Shown piece by piece: positions 1 to 8,356 of a stretch of DNA of 64,000 bases; the first letter of the stretch is position 1; every line of letters starts with the position of its first letter. The stretch is from Streptomyces sp. NBC_01142. GTDB taxonomy: Bacteria > Actinomycetota > Actinomycetes > Streptomycetales > Streptomycetaceae. The stretch lies in NCBI RefSeq assembly GCF_026341125.1, contig NZ_JAPEOR010000002.1:2776001-2840000 (forward strand), written 5' to 3'. The position numbers and the translations under genes are program-made. The notes beneath the pieces are model-generated. The model saw nothing but the letters and a program-made list of their open reading frames with translations. It searched no databases and was not told the DNA's origin.

Positions 1-352
1 GGTGGTAGGCGAGTACGGCCGCGTGGTCATTGAGCCCGGTCACCGGGTCGCGCCGCTCCAGACCGTCGAGAAAGTGCCGGTGCAGGGCATCCAGCGGGGA
101 CACCCCGGCCGGCCGGGCCGCCACCACGCGGGCCGCCTCGTCCTCATGGTCGGCGAACCGGTGCAGGGCCAGATCCTCCTTGGCCGGGAAGTACCGGAAG
201 AGGGTCGGCTTGGACACGTCCGCGGCGGCCGCGACCTCGGCGACCGAGACCCGGTCGAAGCCCTTCTCGAGGAAGAGCGCGATGGCGGCGTCGGAGATCG
301 CCCGGTACGTCAGCAGCTTCTTGCGCTCCCGCAGACCCATGCTCGTGCTCAT
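1..352 (-). CDS. TetR-family regulator, N-terminal part (cut by window edge)
   Basis: Reading leftwards from an ATG at 352, the frame is open to the window edge and encodes MSTSMGLRERKKLLTYRAIS followed by a typical TetR helix-turn-helix (VSVAEVAAAADVSKPTLFRY at about residues 37-56). About 117 residues are visible; the ligand-binding C-terminus is off the window, so the inducer cannot be inferred. A second in-frame ATG lies 12 nt downstream. It is divergent from the quinone oxidoreductase at 512, whose transcription it could control, but the intergenic dyad at 428-447 looks more like a MerR-type site. Family assignment is firm; the function is unknown. Confidence 0.85.
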   Translation of the reverse strand, partial: MSTSMGLRERKKLLTYRAISDAAIALFLEKGFDRVSVAEVAAAADVSKPTLFRYFPAKEDLALHRFADHEDEAARVVAARPAGVSPLDALHRHFLDGLERRDPVTGLNDHAAVLAYH

Positions 353-424
353 GCCCCGAGCGTACGCATCGGAGCGACGGCAGGAGCAACGGCATCGGAG
401 CGACGGCATCGGAGCGGTGGCCGC

Positions 425-455
425 TTGACCTCAACCGGACTTCAGGTTCCAGACT
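425..455 (+). promoter_or_regulatory. Candidate MerR/SoxR-type promoter
   Basis: TTGACC (425-430) and CAGACT (450-455) are separated by 19 bp. An imperfect dyad, ACCTCAA at 428-434 and TTCAGGT at 441-447, fills the spacer. A long spacer holding a CCTCAA-type dyad is the hallmark of MerR-family (for example SoxR) activated promoters. The downstream gene is a quinone oxidoreductase, a common SoxR target class in Streptomyces. This is a pattern match only. Confidence 0.4.
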
Positions 456-511
456 CGTACCACGGGCGCCGGAGAGGCCGGGAACGCCCGGACAGATGGG
501 GTGTGGACGGC

Positions 512-1483
512 ATGCGCGTGGCACAGGTGACGGAGTTCGGCGGCCCGGAGGTGCTGGTCACGGTCGAGGTGCCGGATCCCGTGGCGGGTCCCGGCGAGGC
601 CGTGGTCGAGGTCTCGACGGTCGACACGATCTTCGTGGAGACGCAGGTGCGGGCGGGTGCGTTCAGCGACCACTTCCCGATCCAGGCGCCGTACGTAGCG
701 GGCGGCGGCATCGCCGGCACGGTGCGGGCGGTCGGCGAGGGGGTGGACGAGGCGTGGATCGGCCGCCGCGTCGTCACCGCGCTCGGCTTCTCCGGCGGGT
801 ACGCCGAACAGGCGGCGGCCCGCGCCGAGAAGCTGGTCCCCGTCCCGGACGGGCTCGCACTGCGCGAGGCCGCGGCCCTGGTCCACGACGGCGTGACCGC
901 CACCGCCCTGCTGGAGGCCACCGGCCTGGGCGCGGACGACCGTGTCCTGATCCTGGGCGCGTCGGGCGGCATGGGCACCCTGCTGGTGCAGCTGGCGAAG
1001 GCCGCGGGCGCGCAGGTGGTCGGGGTGGCGCGGGGCGAGCGGAAAACGTCCCTGGTACGGGAGTTGGGCGCGGACGCCGTCGTGGACGCCACGCACGGGG
1101 ACTGGACCGAGCAGGCCCGCGCCGCGCTGGGCCCGGCCGGCGCGGATGTGGTGCTCGACGGGGTCGGTGGCGAACTGGGCCTGGCTGCCTTCGCCTTGAC
1201 GGCCGACGGCGGGCGTTTCTCGGCCCACGGCGCGTCGACGGGCGGCTTCGCCCCGGTCGACACGGACGAGGCCGACCGCAGGGGCATCAAGTTGACCGGC
1301 ATCGCCGACCTGCAGCTGTCGGACGAGGACTACACACGCCTGGCGGCGAAAGCTCTGGAGGCGGCGGCCACGGGGCGGCTGCACCCGGTGATCGGCGGCA
1401 CGTTCCCGCTGGACCAGGCATCGGAGGCCCACCGCACGATCGAGGCCCGGACGCTGCTGGGCAAGGTCCTGCTGACGATCTGA
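512..1483 (+). CDS. Zinc-independent quinone oxidoreductase (MDR superfamily)
   Basis: This 323-residue protein is a medium-chain dehydrogenase/reductase of the NADPH:quinone oxidoreductase type. The N-terminal GroES-like domain has no cysteine zinc ligands, and the Rossmann nucleotide-binding motif ILGASGGMG lies at about residues 147-155. It probably reduces quinones or enones with NADPH in the cytoplasm. The ATG at 512 was chosen because the alignment to the family begins at MRVAQVTEFGGPEVL; the open frame extends further upstream without family similarity. The stop codon lies inside the first unit of a 17-bp tandem repeat. The substrate is not predictable. Confidence 0.88.
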   Translation: MRVAQVTEFGGPEVLVTVEVPDPVAGPGEAVVEVSTVDTIFVETQVRAGAFSDHFPIQAPYVAGGGIAGTVRAVGEGVDEAWIGRRVVTALGFSGGYAEQAAARAEKLVPVPDGLALREAAALVHDGVTATALLEATGLGADDRVLILGASGGMGTLLVQLAKAAGAQVVGVARGERKTSLVRELGADAVVDATHGDWTEQARAALGPAGADVVLDGVGGELGLAAFALTADGGRFSAHGASTGGFAPVDTDEADRRGIKLTGIADLQLSDEDYTRLAAKALEAAATGRLHPVIGGTFPLDQASEAHRTIEARTLLGKVLLTI

Positions 1484-1515
1484 CGGGGGTGCTGTTCAGA
1501 CGGGGGTGCTGTTCA
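1482..1515. repeat. 17-bp tandem duplication starting in a stop codon
   Basis: The 17-bp unit GACGGGGGTGCTGTTCA occurs twice in tandem (1482-1498 and 1499-1515). The first copy begins at the second base of the oxidoreductase stop codon (1481-1483). Confidence 0.85.
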
Positions 1516-1546
1516 GGGGGCGTACGGCATAGGGCCTACGGCCCCC
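1516..1546. terminator. Hairpin between convergent genes
   Basis: GGGGGC (1516-1521) pairs with GCCCCC (1541-1546), and the stem extends through GTA/TAC with one bulge. It lies between the convergent oxidoreductase and phosphotransferase genes and has no U-tract, as is usual in Streptomyces. Confidence 0.5.
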
Positions 1547-1559
1547 GGCCGGCAGCGGC

Positions 1560-2783
1560 TCATGCCACGCGCCGCGCCGCGTCCGGTTCGCTCTCCCCCG
1601 ACCCGGTCCCCGCCGACCCGCTCTCGCCCGGGTCCGCGCCCGTCCTTGCGCCCCCTCCCGCCCTCGAGTCCGGCCCCGAGTCCGGCCCCGAGTCCCGCCC
1701 CGCCTCCGCGGCGTGCCGCCAGGAGACACACGCCGACGTGATGCGCCCCGCGCTCGGCACCCGCCGCAGCCCGAGCGGCCGGCGCGCCGCGCGCAGCACC
1801 GCCTCGATCCCCGACGCGGTCCGCTCGAGCCCGGCACGGTCGGGATGGCGCGCGAAAGCGAGCGCCAGCCGGATCACATCGATGTAGACCGACTGCAGCC
1901 GCTCGAAGTCCAGATAGATCCGCAGCGCGTCGCGATGTCCGGCGAGGGCCGCGGGACGGCTGTCGGCGACGGCCGTACACCAGGCCCGCAGCGCCGCCCG
2001 CCGCTCGGCTCGCTTCGCGTAACGCATCCGCGACAGATGCGAGGCGATCTCGTAGACAGGATCGCCGAAGAGGGCGAGCTCCCAGTCGATCAGGGAGAGC
2101 CTGCCGTCCGCGCCGGCGATGAGATTGCCCCGGTGGACATCGGTGTGAAGAAGGACGAACGGCCGCTCTCCCAGCCCCTCCGCACGCTCCTTCAGCCGCC
2201 CGAACGCGTCGTCCGGCACCTTCAGTGCGGCGAACAGCGACTCGTACTCCTTGCCGTGACGCCCCTTCACCTCGCTCACGGTGAAGTCGACCAGAGTATG
2301 GAGAAAGCCCGGGCAGTCGCCGTCCACCGGCCAGTCCTCGGGGCAGGGCGGCAGCAGCCGGGACGGGACGGCGGTCGTCTGCCGGAAGAGTTCGCCCAGC
2401 GAGTCGATGTACGGAAGCCCCACCGGCCCCTCATGCCCCACGGCTTCCGACAGCGGATCGCCCTCGGCGAAGGAGTGCACGGTGAAGCCGGGGCGGTCCG
2501 CCAGGACCCGGGGGCTTCCGTTCACCCGGCCCGCGATGGCGCCGAGCAGTTCCCCCTCGGGCCAGATCCGCAGATTGAACTGCACGGCATCGGTGATCGG
2601 GGCCCGGAGCTTCACGGGCGTGCCCGCGGGCAGGGAGACCGACGCCGCGAGCGCATGCGGCAGCTCCACGCAGTAGTTGCGGTGGTAGTAGCCGGTCAGG
2701 GGTGCCCCCTCACCGGCTGCTCGGTACAGCGACTCCCAGCTGTCGACGACACGGCCGGAGGCGCTGCGGGCTACATCGGGCAT
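1560..2783 (-). CDS. Aminoglycoside phosphotransferase (APH)-family protein
   Basis: This 407-residue protein belongs to the APH/choline-kinase fold. The catalytic loop HTDVHRGN is at about residues 213-220 and the metal-binding IDWE at 232-235, so it is probably an active small-molecule kinase. The ATG at 2783 has AGGAG five bases upstream; a longer open frame has no family similarity. The C-terminal ~50 residues are low complexity and include a 12-bp DNA repeat giving the peptide DSGPDSGPDS. It lies 158 bp behind the GntR-HAD pair on the same strand. Whether it confers resistance or acts on a metabolite cannot be told. Confidence 0.8.
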   Translation of the reverse strand: MPDVARSASGRVVDSWESLYRAAGEGAPLTGYYHRNYCVELPHALAASVSLPAGTPVKLRAPITDAVQFNLRIWPEGELLGAIAGRVNGSPRVLADRPGFTVHSFAEGDPLSEAVGHEGPVGLPYIDSLGELFRQTTAVPSRLLPPCPEDWPVDGDCPGFLHTLVDFTVSEVKGRHGKEYESLFAALKVPDDAFGRLKERAEGLGERPFVLLHTDVHRGNLIAGADGRLSLIDWELALFGDPVYEIASHLSRMRYAKRAERRAALRAWCTAVADSRPAALAGHRDALRIYLDFERLQSVYIDVIRLALAFARHPDRAGLERTASGIEAVLRAARRPLGLRRVPSAGRITSACVSWRHAAEAGRDSGPDSGPDSRAGGGARTGADPGESGSAGTGSGESEPDAARRVA

Positions 2784-2941
2784 GCGGCTCCTGCGCTCTC
2801 GAGGCCGAAGACACAACGGACGGGCACGTCCCGGGCCGCCGCTCACCTTCATACCCAAGAGTAGTGACAGCATCAAACCCCTTGCGGTGAAGGAAAGTTG
2901 ACGCCACCCTGCTGCCGAACGACCGGACCCGTCTGTCATCC

Positions 2942-3643
2942 CTACCCGACGGCGGCCACCTGCATGACGCTCAGATCCGCAGCAAAGTGTGCGGCTCCGG
3001 CCGCCTTGAGCCGCAGAAGTTTCTTCCGGTCCGGGTGGTACCCGATGAAAGGGACGCCGGCCGCCGCGGCCGCCCGGGCGTCGGCGGGCGAGTCGCCGAT
3101 CATCACGCTGTCCCCGGCGGCCGTACCGGTGCCGTGGAGCAGCCGCAGCAGACTGTGCGGGTCGGGCTTCATCAGGGCGGGATCGTCGGGCCTGCCGACG
3201 ATCCGGTCCTGGAAGTACTCCTGGATGCCCTGGCGGTGGAGGTAGGCACGGATCGCCGCCTCGCAGTTGTTGGAGGCGATGGCAAGCAGCTTGCCCTCGC
3301 CGCGCAGCTGCGCCATCAGCGGCTCGGCCGCGGCGGTGGGCCTGGCCGTATCGGCGGCCTCGGTCTCCGCCTCCTCGAGGTGCTTGCGCACCGCTCTGAC
3401 CAGGCCGAGCGGGTCGTCGGGGCAGGCGTCGTACGTCCGCAGCATCACTTCGAGCGGGTCTGTCACGCCCTCGATGCCGATGCTCGGGCCGGCGGCGGCG
3501 CCGACGATGTCGCGCAGCGCCACGGCGATGCTCGAGGCCTCGCGGTGCGCGAAGAGATCACAGACAGGACCGTCGAAGTCCCACAGGACAAGGGAGGCGC
3601 GGGACAGCAGATCCCGCAACTGGGTGGGGGAGGTGAGCAACAC
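2942..3643 (-). CDS. HAD-superfamily hydrolase (phosphatase-like)
   Basis: This 233-residue haloacid dehalogenase-like hydrolase has motif I DFDGPVCD (nucleophile Asp near residue 22), a helical cap, the motif III lysine in MKPDPHSL and motif IV GDSPADA. In motif I the usual DxDGT/V reads DFDGP. The GTG start at 3643 lies two bases beyond the stop codon of the GntR gene, so the two are translationally coupled. It probably removes phosphate from a small metabolite. The pairing with a kinase-fold gene downstream suggests related substrates, which is inference. Confidence 0.85.
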   Translation of the reverse strand: MLLTSPTQLRDLLSRASLVLWDFDGPVCDLFAHREASSIAVALRDIVGAAAGPSIGIEGVTDPLEVMLRTYDACPDDPLGLVRAVRKHLEEAETEAADTARPTAAAEPLMAQLRGEGKLLAIASNNCEAAIRAYLHRQGIQEYFQDRIVGRPDDPALMKPDPHSLLRLLHGTGTAAGDSVMIGDSPADARAAAAAGVPFIGYHPDRKKLLRLKAAGAAHFAADLSVMQVAAVG

Positions 3644-3645
3644 GA

Positions 3646-4596
3646 TCAGTCGCCAAAGTCCGTATCTCGGGCCAGGAGGTCCCAGTAGGAGTCGAAGAAC
3701 GATTGCGCTGTCTCCACCTTCAGTGCCTGGTCAGGCTTGGAGTACGGAAAGAGCGTGGCGCCGAGACCGAGCGAGTTGAGGGTTGTGCCCTCCTGCTCCT
3801 CTCCCTCGACAGGATCCGGATCCGTCTCCTCCAGGGTGTAGTAGCCCTCGAGCAGCAGATCGTTGTTGAGGAGATACATCTTGCTGGTCGGCGTGAGGCG
3901 TACGGTCCTGATCTGGACCGAGACCGCAGGCACGAGCCGCTGTCGCTTGAGGGTACGCAATTCGTGGCGCAACGACTTGGAACAGCTGATCAGGGTGTCG
4001 CGGTGCCGCAGACGCGGCCGCTCGTCACCAGGGTCGTGCAGGGATACGGGGAAGGCGAGCTTGATGTCGGGGTCGGGCAGCATCAGGCGCAGCGAGATGC
4101 TCCGCGGCCGGATCCTGCCGTCGTGGATGCGGGTGATCTGCGCCCCCAGTTGCCGATTCATGGTCTCCGAGGTGAGGGAGAAGACGTCCATGGTGATGTC
4201 ATCGGCTTCGAAGGCTGCTTGAAGATGGGGCTGGAGCGTCTCCAGGGCGGGCCGCGCGGTGGCCGGTCCGGCCGGCGGGACGGCTCCGGCGGGTCGCCCC
4301 CCGGCGGGCAGCACCCGCGCGCCGCTGCCCTGACGTGACTCGATCAGACCTTCGTCCTTGAGCAGGTCCAGGGCCTTGGTCACCGTCGCGCGGGACACCT
4401 CGAAGGTTTCCCTCAACTCCCGTTGCGGTGGCAGCAGCTTGCCCGCTCCGTACTCACCGCTGCCGATGCCCTCCCTCAGCCGGGCAGCGACGATCTCGTA
4501 CTTCCTGCCGTCTTCGCCTGCGGGTTCGCGAGTTGCCACCGCCCCACCGTACAACTCCCCTACCTCTGAGCGTAATTGACCTGTCACGACAGACAT
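3646..4596 (-). CDS. GntR-family transcriptional regulator
   Basis: The protein is 316 residues from the ATG at 4596. A winged helix (KYEIVAARLREGIGSGEY ... VSRATVTKALDLLKDEGLIE) occupies about residues 30-95. A proline/alanine linker and a ~190-residue C-terminal domain follow; I do not recognise the latter as UTRA or FCD. An alternative GTG start at 4539 sits closer to the domain and has a G-rich ribosome site. It heads a minus-strand group with the HAD and APH genes and is divergent from a small membrane protein. The palindrome at 4698-4730 is a likely autoregulatory site. Confidence 0.85.
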   Translation of the reverse strand: MSVVTGQLRSEVGELYGGAVATREPAGEDGRKYEIVAARLREGIGSGEYGAGKLLPPQRELRETFEVSRATVTKALDLLKDEGLIESRQGSGARVLPAGGRPAGAVPPAGPATARPALETLQPHLQAAFEADDITMDVFSLTSETMNRQLGAQITRIHDGRIRPRSISLRLMLPDPDIKLAFPVSLHDPGDERPRLRHRDTLISCSKSLRHELRTLKRQRLVPAVSVQIRTVRLTPTSKMYLLNNDLLLEGYYTLEETDPDPVEGEEQEGTTLNSLGLGATLFPYSKPDQALKVETAQSFFDSYWDLLARDTDFGD

Positions 4597-4697
4597 GTTC
4601 GAGCCACTTCAGGACGACCGGACAATTTCCGGTCAACTATCCGGACCAATAGTCATACAAGTTTGCCGGTACCTGGCGAACGGGAAGACAACAGACA

Positions 4698-4730
4698 GGT
4701 CAACCAGACTAATTTGTCTGCAAGTTGACC
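4698..4730. promoter_or_regulatory. Palindromic operator candidate for the GntR regulator
   Basis: GGTCAAC (4698-4704) and GTTGACC (4724-4730) form a perfect 7-bp dyad that encloses a second one, AGAC (4706-4709) and GTCT (4716-4719). It lies in the divergent intergenic region between the GntR gene and the 62-residue membrane protein. Confidence 0.5.
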
Positions 4731-4818
4731 GCTTGACCGGCTCTCTCACGGGGCGCCCGAGCGGGTACAACGACGTGCGGGCACAGGCGCTCCCCGCCCA
4801 TTGAAGGAGGGGACCCCC

Positions 4819-5007
4819 ATGCCCTTGCTCGCACTTGTACTCGCCACCTTCGCCCTCGGCTTCGAGCAGCTCATCGAATGGCAGTTCGGCGCCATGGGCG
4901 TGGTGGGGCTTGCCATGCTGACCATCGGCGTCAAGGCGAGGAACACCACCTGCACCAGCATCGGAGCGGTCATCCTCGTCCTGCTGCTGGCACAACCCGG
5001 CCAGTGA
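4819..5007 (+). CDS. Small two-helix membrane protein, 62 aa
   Basis: The ATG at 4819 is preceded by the strong ribosome site GAAGGAGG at 4803-4810. The 62-residue product has two hydrophobic segments (about residues 2-14 and 18-35) and a third short one near the C-terminus. I do not recognise the family. It is divergent from the GntR gene and may respond to it through the shared intergenic palindrome. A 16-bp repeat array begins 23 bp after its stop codon. Confidence 0.65.
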   Translation: MPLLALVLATFALGFEQLIEWQFGAMGVVGLAMLTIGVKARNTTCTSIGAVILVLLLAQPGQ

Positions 5008-5030
5008 CCCAGTGACCGGAAGGCCTCCGG

Positions 5031-5158
5031 CCAACAGACGGACGGGCCAACAGACGGACGGGCCAACAGGCGGACGGGCCAACAGGCGGACGGGTCAACA
5101 GACGGACGGGTCGGAAAACGTCCGGGTCGGAAAACGTCCGGGTCAGAAGACGTCCGGG
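5031..5158. repeat. Eight-unit 16-bp tandem array in two subfamilies
   Basis: There are eight contiguous 16-bp units. Units 1-5 follow CCAACAGACGGACGGG with one or two changes. Units 6-8 follow TCGGAAAACGTCCGGG. The first subfamily carries CGGACG and the second CGTCCG, so units of different type can pair as hairpins, for example 5104-5109 with 5120-5125. The last unit starts exactly at the stop codon (5143-5145) of the Eis-like gene. It lies between convergent genes and may act as a terminator. Confidence 0.85.
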
Positions 5159-6387
5159 CACCACGGGCGCCTGGACGTACGGAACACCGCGTCCGCGACG
5201 GCCGCCGCGCCCGGCGCCTCCTCCTCGATACGGCCCAGCGCCGCGAGGCGGACCGCCGACTCGTCGCCCAGGTAGAGAGTCCCCAACTCCCGCACGTCCA
5301 GAGTCAGATCGGGCGACTGTGCCGATGGAGCACAGACCGCCCCGTCGGGCGAGGCGTCCAGCCGGAAGCGGCCGCCGGCCAGGCCCGCCGCGTCGTGGAG
5401 CTCGAGGACGAGGGTGGCGGACGTCGCGTACGTACGTGCTTCCAGAGCTCGTACGACATCCAGGATGCGGACCCACAGGAAGTCCGCCTGGGTCAGGATC
5501 CTGGCGGCGCGGGGGTCCGGGAGGAGGAGGGGGAGCAGATCGTCGGGGGCGCGGTAGCCGGACTTCACCGTGGTGATCCAGTCCACCGAGCAGACGTAGT
5601 GCCACAGCGCACGCTCGGCCGCGGGCGTCAGCGCGATCAAGTCGCGCACGGACGCGGTGTTCAGCGGCTGCTTGGCATCGCCCCACTTGTCGTCGGCCCG
5701 GTAGGCCATCAGGCCCTCGATCTCTCCGCCCGCCGCGCGGTAGACCGCGTAGAACGGCTCCGTCCAGGGTTGGCTCGGATACTGCGTCTCGCCGGTGTTG
5801 ACCTGCCACCAGAGCTCGTCACGGCTGACGACGCCGTGCTGCCGGGCGGCGAGGCGCTCGTGCAGCTCGGGTCCGAGCTTGCGTACGTCCGAGCCGTCGA
5901 CCAGCTCGATCCGGCCGCCGTCGCCCGGGCCCGACCAGCGCGGGTCGAGGCCGGCGCGCGGGACGTCGATGGCCCACTCGGTGGTCTGGGCGGCGGGGCC
6001 GAAGCCGTATCGCCCGTAGATGGGGTACTCGGCGGCTATCAGCGTGGACACGACGTCGCCGCGCTCCTTGGCCTCGGCCAGGTCGGCGGTCATCAGCGTA
6101 CTGAGCAGCCCGCGGCGGCGGTGCGTGGGCGAGACGGTGACATTGGAGACGGCGCTCGCGGTGAGCGCGGCGCCGCCCACCGTGGTGAGCTGCTGCGCGA
6201 AGGAACGGAACGTGGCCACGCACCGTCCGCTGTCGAAGGCGCCGCGGACCCGGGGAAGATCAATGTGCGCGAGCCGCTCGGCGGCCTCCTCGTCGGAGAC
6301 GACCGGCGGCCGCAGAAACCCGGTGGCCAGAGCCCGCAGCCAGTCGGGAAACTCGGACGCGGTGACGGTACGGGTTTCAACGCTCAT
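5143..6387 (-). CDS. Eis-like N-acetyltransferase
   Basis: This 414-residue protein has the Eis architecture: an N-terminal GNAT domain with the acetyl-CoA motif VSPTHRRRG at residues 85-93, a middle GNAT-like domain and a C-terminal sterol-carrier-like domain. In mycobacterial Eis a tyrosine is the general acid and the C-terminal phenylalanine carboxylate the base. Here IYGRYGFG (123-130) supplies the tyrosine and the protein ends in Phe (CPDVF). Mycobacterial Eis acetylates many amines including aminoglycosides; the substrate here is unknown. The last codons lie in the final unit of the 16-bp array. Confidence 0.88.
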   Translation of the reverse strand: MSVETRTVTASEFPDWLRALATGFLRPPVVSDEEAAERLAHIDLPRVRGAFDSGRCVATFRSFAQQLTTVGGAALTASAVSNVTVSPTHRRRGLLSTLMTADLAEAKERGDVVSTLIAAEYPIYGRYGFGPAAQTTEWAIDVPRAGLDPRWSGPGDGGRIELVDGSDVRKLGPELHERLAARQHGVVSRDELWWQVNTGETQYPSQPWTEPFYAVYRAAGGEIEGLMAYRADDKWGDAKQPLNTASVRDLIALTPAAERALWHYVCSVDWITTVKSGYRAPDDLLPLLLPDPRAARILTQADFLWVRILDVVRALEARTYATSATLVLELHDAAGLAGGRFRLDASPDGAVCAPSAQSPDLTLDVRELGTLYLGDESAVRLAALGRIEEEAPGAAAVADAVFRTSRRPWCPDVF

Positions 6388-6504
6388 CCGCCCACGCTAT
6401 GCGCCCCGCCGACGCCCCCGCACCCGGTTTTCTTCCCACTCCGTCGCGCCCTTTCCCCGGGGGTACGGGGTGCCCCCGGGTGGGGGAAAGAGTCAGGCTC
6501 CCGG

Positions 6505-6626
6505 GGTCGGAATCCCATCGGTCCCAGGTCGGAACCCCGCCGACCCCGGGGTCGGAATCCCGCCGGCCCCAGAGCGGAATCCCGCCGGTCCCGGGCCGGA
6601 ATGCCGCCCGCCCGGGGTCAGAACGC
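6505..6626. repeat. 22-23-bp imperfect tandem repeat, six units
   Basis: Units begin GGTCGGAA or close variants at 6505, 6527, 6550, 6572, 6594 and 6616, a 22-23-bp period. The typical unit is GGTCGGAATCCCGCCGGCCC. The last unit spans the stop codon (6618-6620) of the asparaginase gene, and the array fills the gap towards the Eis-like gene downstream. Confidence 0.8.
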
Positions 6627-7583
6627 CGCGCGGATTTCGCCGACCTGGGTGCCGCCACCCAGCAGCGGCGTGTGTCCGATGCGGGTCACCACCGGAGCAT
6701 CCACGCCCAGCAGCTCGAGCGCGCGCGCCAGGACCGGGCCCAGAGCGCGGGTGGCGCCGTCGTCGACCTTGAAAGCCAGGGCGCGGCCGTCCGCCAGGGC
6801 CACCGCCTGGACCGCCTCCGCGCCCATCTTGGAGAGCGTGCCCGGGAGCTCGCGCATCAGCCAGGTGTCGGGGCGGCGCGTGCCCGCGACGTACTCGGGG
6901 TGGGCGCGCATCGCGTCCGCGACGCGGCGTTCGGCGGAGTCCGGCTCGGCCAGTACGAAGTGGCGGAAGGCGCGGGCCAGGCCGGTCAGGCTGATCGCCA
7001 TCAGCGGGGCGCCGCAGCCGTCCGTACCCACCGCGGTGACCCGCTCGCCGGACGCGGACTCGACCACCTCGTGGACCAGTTGCTGGAGGGGGTGGGACGG
7101 GGCGAGGTAGGAGGCAAGATCCCAGTCGTTCAGGGCGCAGGCCGCGAGCATCGCCGCGTGCTTGCCGGAGCAGTTCATGGTGACCCGGTCCCGCACATGG
7201 CCGGCGGCCAGATACGTCTCCGCCTCCGCCGGGTCCAGCGGCAGGTCCGGCGGAGTCTGCAGATCCCCGGCCTCGAGCGAGTACTCCCCGAGCATCGTGC
7301 GTACGAGATCGAGGTGGAAGCCCTCCCCCGAGTGGCTCGCGGCGGCCAGTGCCAGCCGCTCCCCGGAGAGGTCGAGCCCGGCGCGCAGCACCGCCGCCGC
7401 CTGCATGGGCTTGTTGCTGGAGCGCGGGAAGACCGGCACGGAGGGGTCTCCGAGCGCCAGCTCCACACTGCCGTCCGCCGCCAGAACGACGAGCGATCCC
7501 CGGTGATGGCCCTCGACAAAGCCGGAACGTACGACTTCGGCGAGGACCGGGGGTATGGCGGTGCTGGCGGGGGTGGCGCTCAT
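6618..7583 (-). CDS. L-asparaginase II-type protein
   Basis: This 321-residue protein belongs to the bacterial asparaginase II family (the type with EVVRSGFVEGHHRGSLVV near the N-terminus, not the AnsA/AnsB fold). Conserved segments are FPRSSNKPMQA, ASHSGEGFH, NCSGKHAAML and GTDGCGAP. It should hydrolyse asparagine to aspartate and ammonia in the cytoplasm. The ATG at 7583 follows GGAAGG at a good distance; the longer GTG start at 7631 adds 16 residues without similarity. It is the last gene of the minus-strand run starting with rsiG, 57 bp upstream. Confidence 0.85.
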   Translation of the reverse strand: MSATPASTAIPPVLAEVVRSGFVEGHHRGSLVVLAADGSVELALGDPSVPVFPRSSNKPMQAAAVLRAGLDLSGERLALAAASHSGEGFHLDLVRTMLGEYSLEAGDLQTPPDLPLDPAEAETYLAAGHVRDRVTMNCSGKHAAMLAACALNDWDLASYLAPSHPLQQLVHEVVESASGERVTAVGTDGCGAPLMAISLTGLARAFRHFVLAEPDSAERRVADAMRAHPEYVAGTRRPDTWLMRELPGTLSKMGAEAVQAVALADGRALAFKVDDGATRALGPVLARALELLGVDAPVVTRIGHTPLLGGGTQVGEIRAAF

Positions 7584-7640
7584 CGCGGGGCCTTCCGGGG
7601 CGTGGGCCCACTCCCGGAAGGATTGGTTCACACCATCGCT

Positions 7641-8240
7641 TCAGGTGAGCAGGTCGTCTACTTGTGCTTCGCCTTCACGGTACCTGCGGGCGATCTCCGC
7701 ACTGCAATCGTCGGCCGTCCGCTGCAGCACCTGGCGCCCGCGCGAGACCTGCTGCTCGTAGCGGATCAGCCGCCCCATGGCCGTATGCAGCTCCTCGTCC
7801 GTACGGGCATCGAGGTCGGAGAGCTCGACCTCGGCCAGCATGTCGGCGGCCAGCCGCCGGTACTCCTCGCTGTGCGGCGTGGAGAGCGTCACATGGCGGG
7901 CCGACGAGCGGTGCTGCGAGGGGGCGTCGGCCAGGATCTCCGAGAGCCGGTCGACGACCGGCGTCTCCGGGGCCGTACGCCGGGCCAGCTCGGCCCGCAG
8001 GATGTCGACCCGGCCCTGCACCAGCCGCCGTACATAGCTCAGGTCCGCCTCGTCGCGCTGCGAGTCGCGGCGCAGCGTGCGCAGCTCCGGCAGGCGGAGC
8101 GCGGCGAGGTCGTGCTGCGAGTCCTGGGACGGGACTCCGGTGGACCGTTGCGGGGGCGGCCACACGGGTCGGGCAGTAGTGACCGGAGATGCGGGCGTGG
8201 TTACGGGACCGGGCGGACGCCCGGCTCCAGATGTACTCAT
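7641..8240 (-). CDS. rsiG: RsiG, c-di-GMP-dependent anti-sigma factor for WhiG
   Basis: This 199-residue coiled-coil protein carries the RsiG c-di-GMP signature E-x3-S-x2-R-x3-Q-x3-D twice: E64/S68/R71/Q75/D79 and E162/S166/R169/Q173/D177. In Streptomyces RsiG binds a c-di-GMP dimer and then sequesters the sporulation sigma factor WhiG. Two intact motif copies, one per helix of the antiparallel hairpin, match the Streptomyces form. The N-terminal 40 residues are Pro/Thr rich. The ATG at 8240 is chosen because upstream codons read into the divergent dtd promoter. whiG itself is not in the window. Confidence 0.9.
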   Translation of the reverse strand: MSTSGAGRPPGPVTTPASPVTTARPVWPPPQRSTGVPSQDSQHDLAALRLPELRTLRRDSQRDEADLSYVRRLVQGRVDILRAELARRTAPETPVVDRLSEILADAPSQHRSSARHVTLSTPHSEEYRRLAADMLAEVELSDLDARTDEELHTAMGRLIRYEQQVSRGRQVLQRTADDCSAEIARRYREGEAQVDDLLT

Positions 8241-8356
8241 ATGCGTTTGTCCGTCCCCTCGACCGGTGCGGCGCACCGCCTCCGTGCATCGTGCCACTCC
8301 GGAAGGTCCCGACGCAGTTGCTCTGCACCCGTTCAGCCGCAGATAGGTTGGCCTGT

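Noticed and set aside
5031..6626. CRISPR array
   Set aside because: The repeats at 5031-5158 and 6505-6626 are contiguous without unique spacers, and no cas genes are present.
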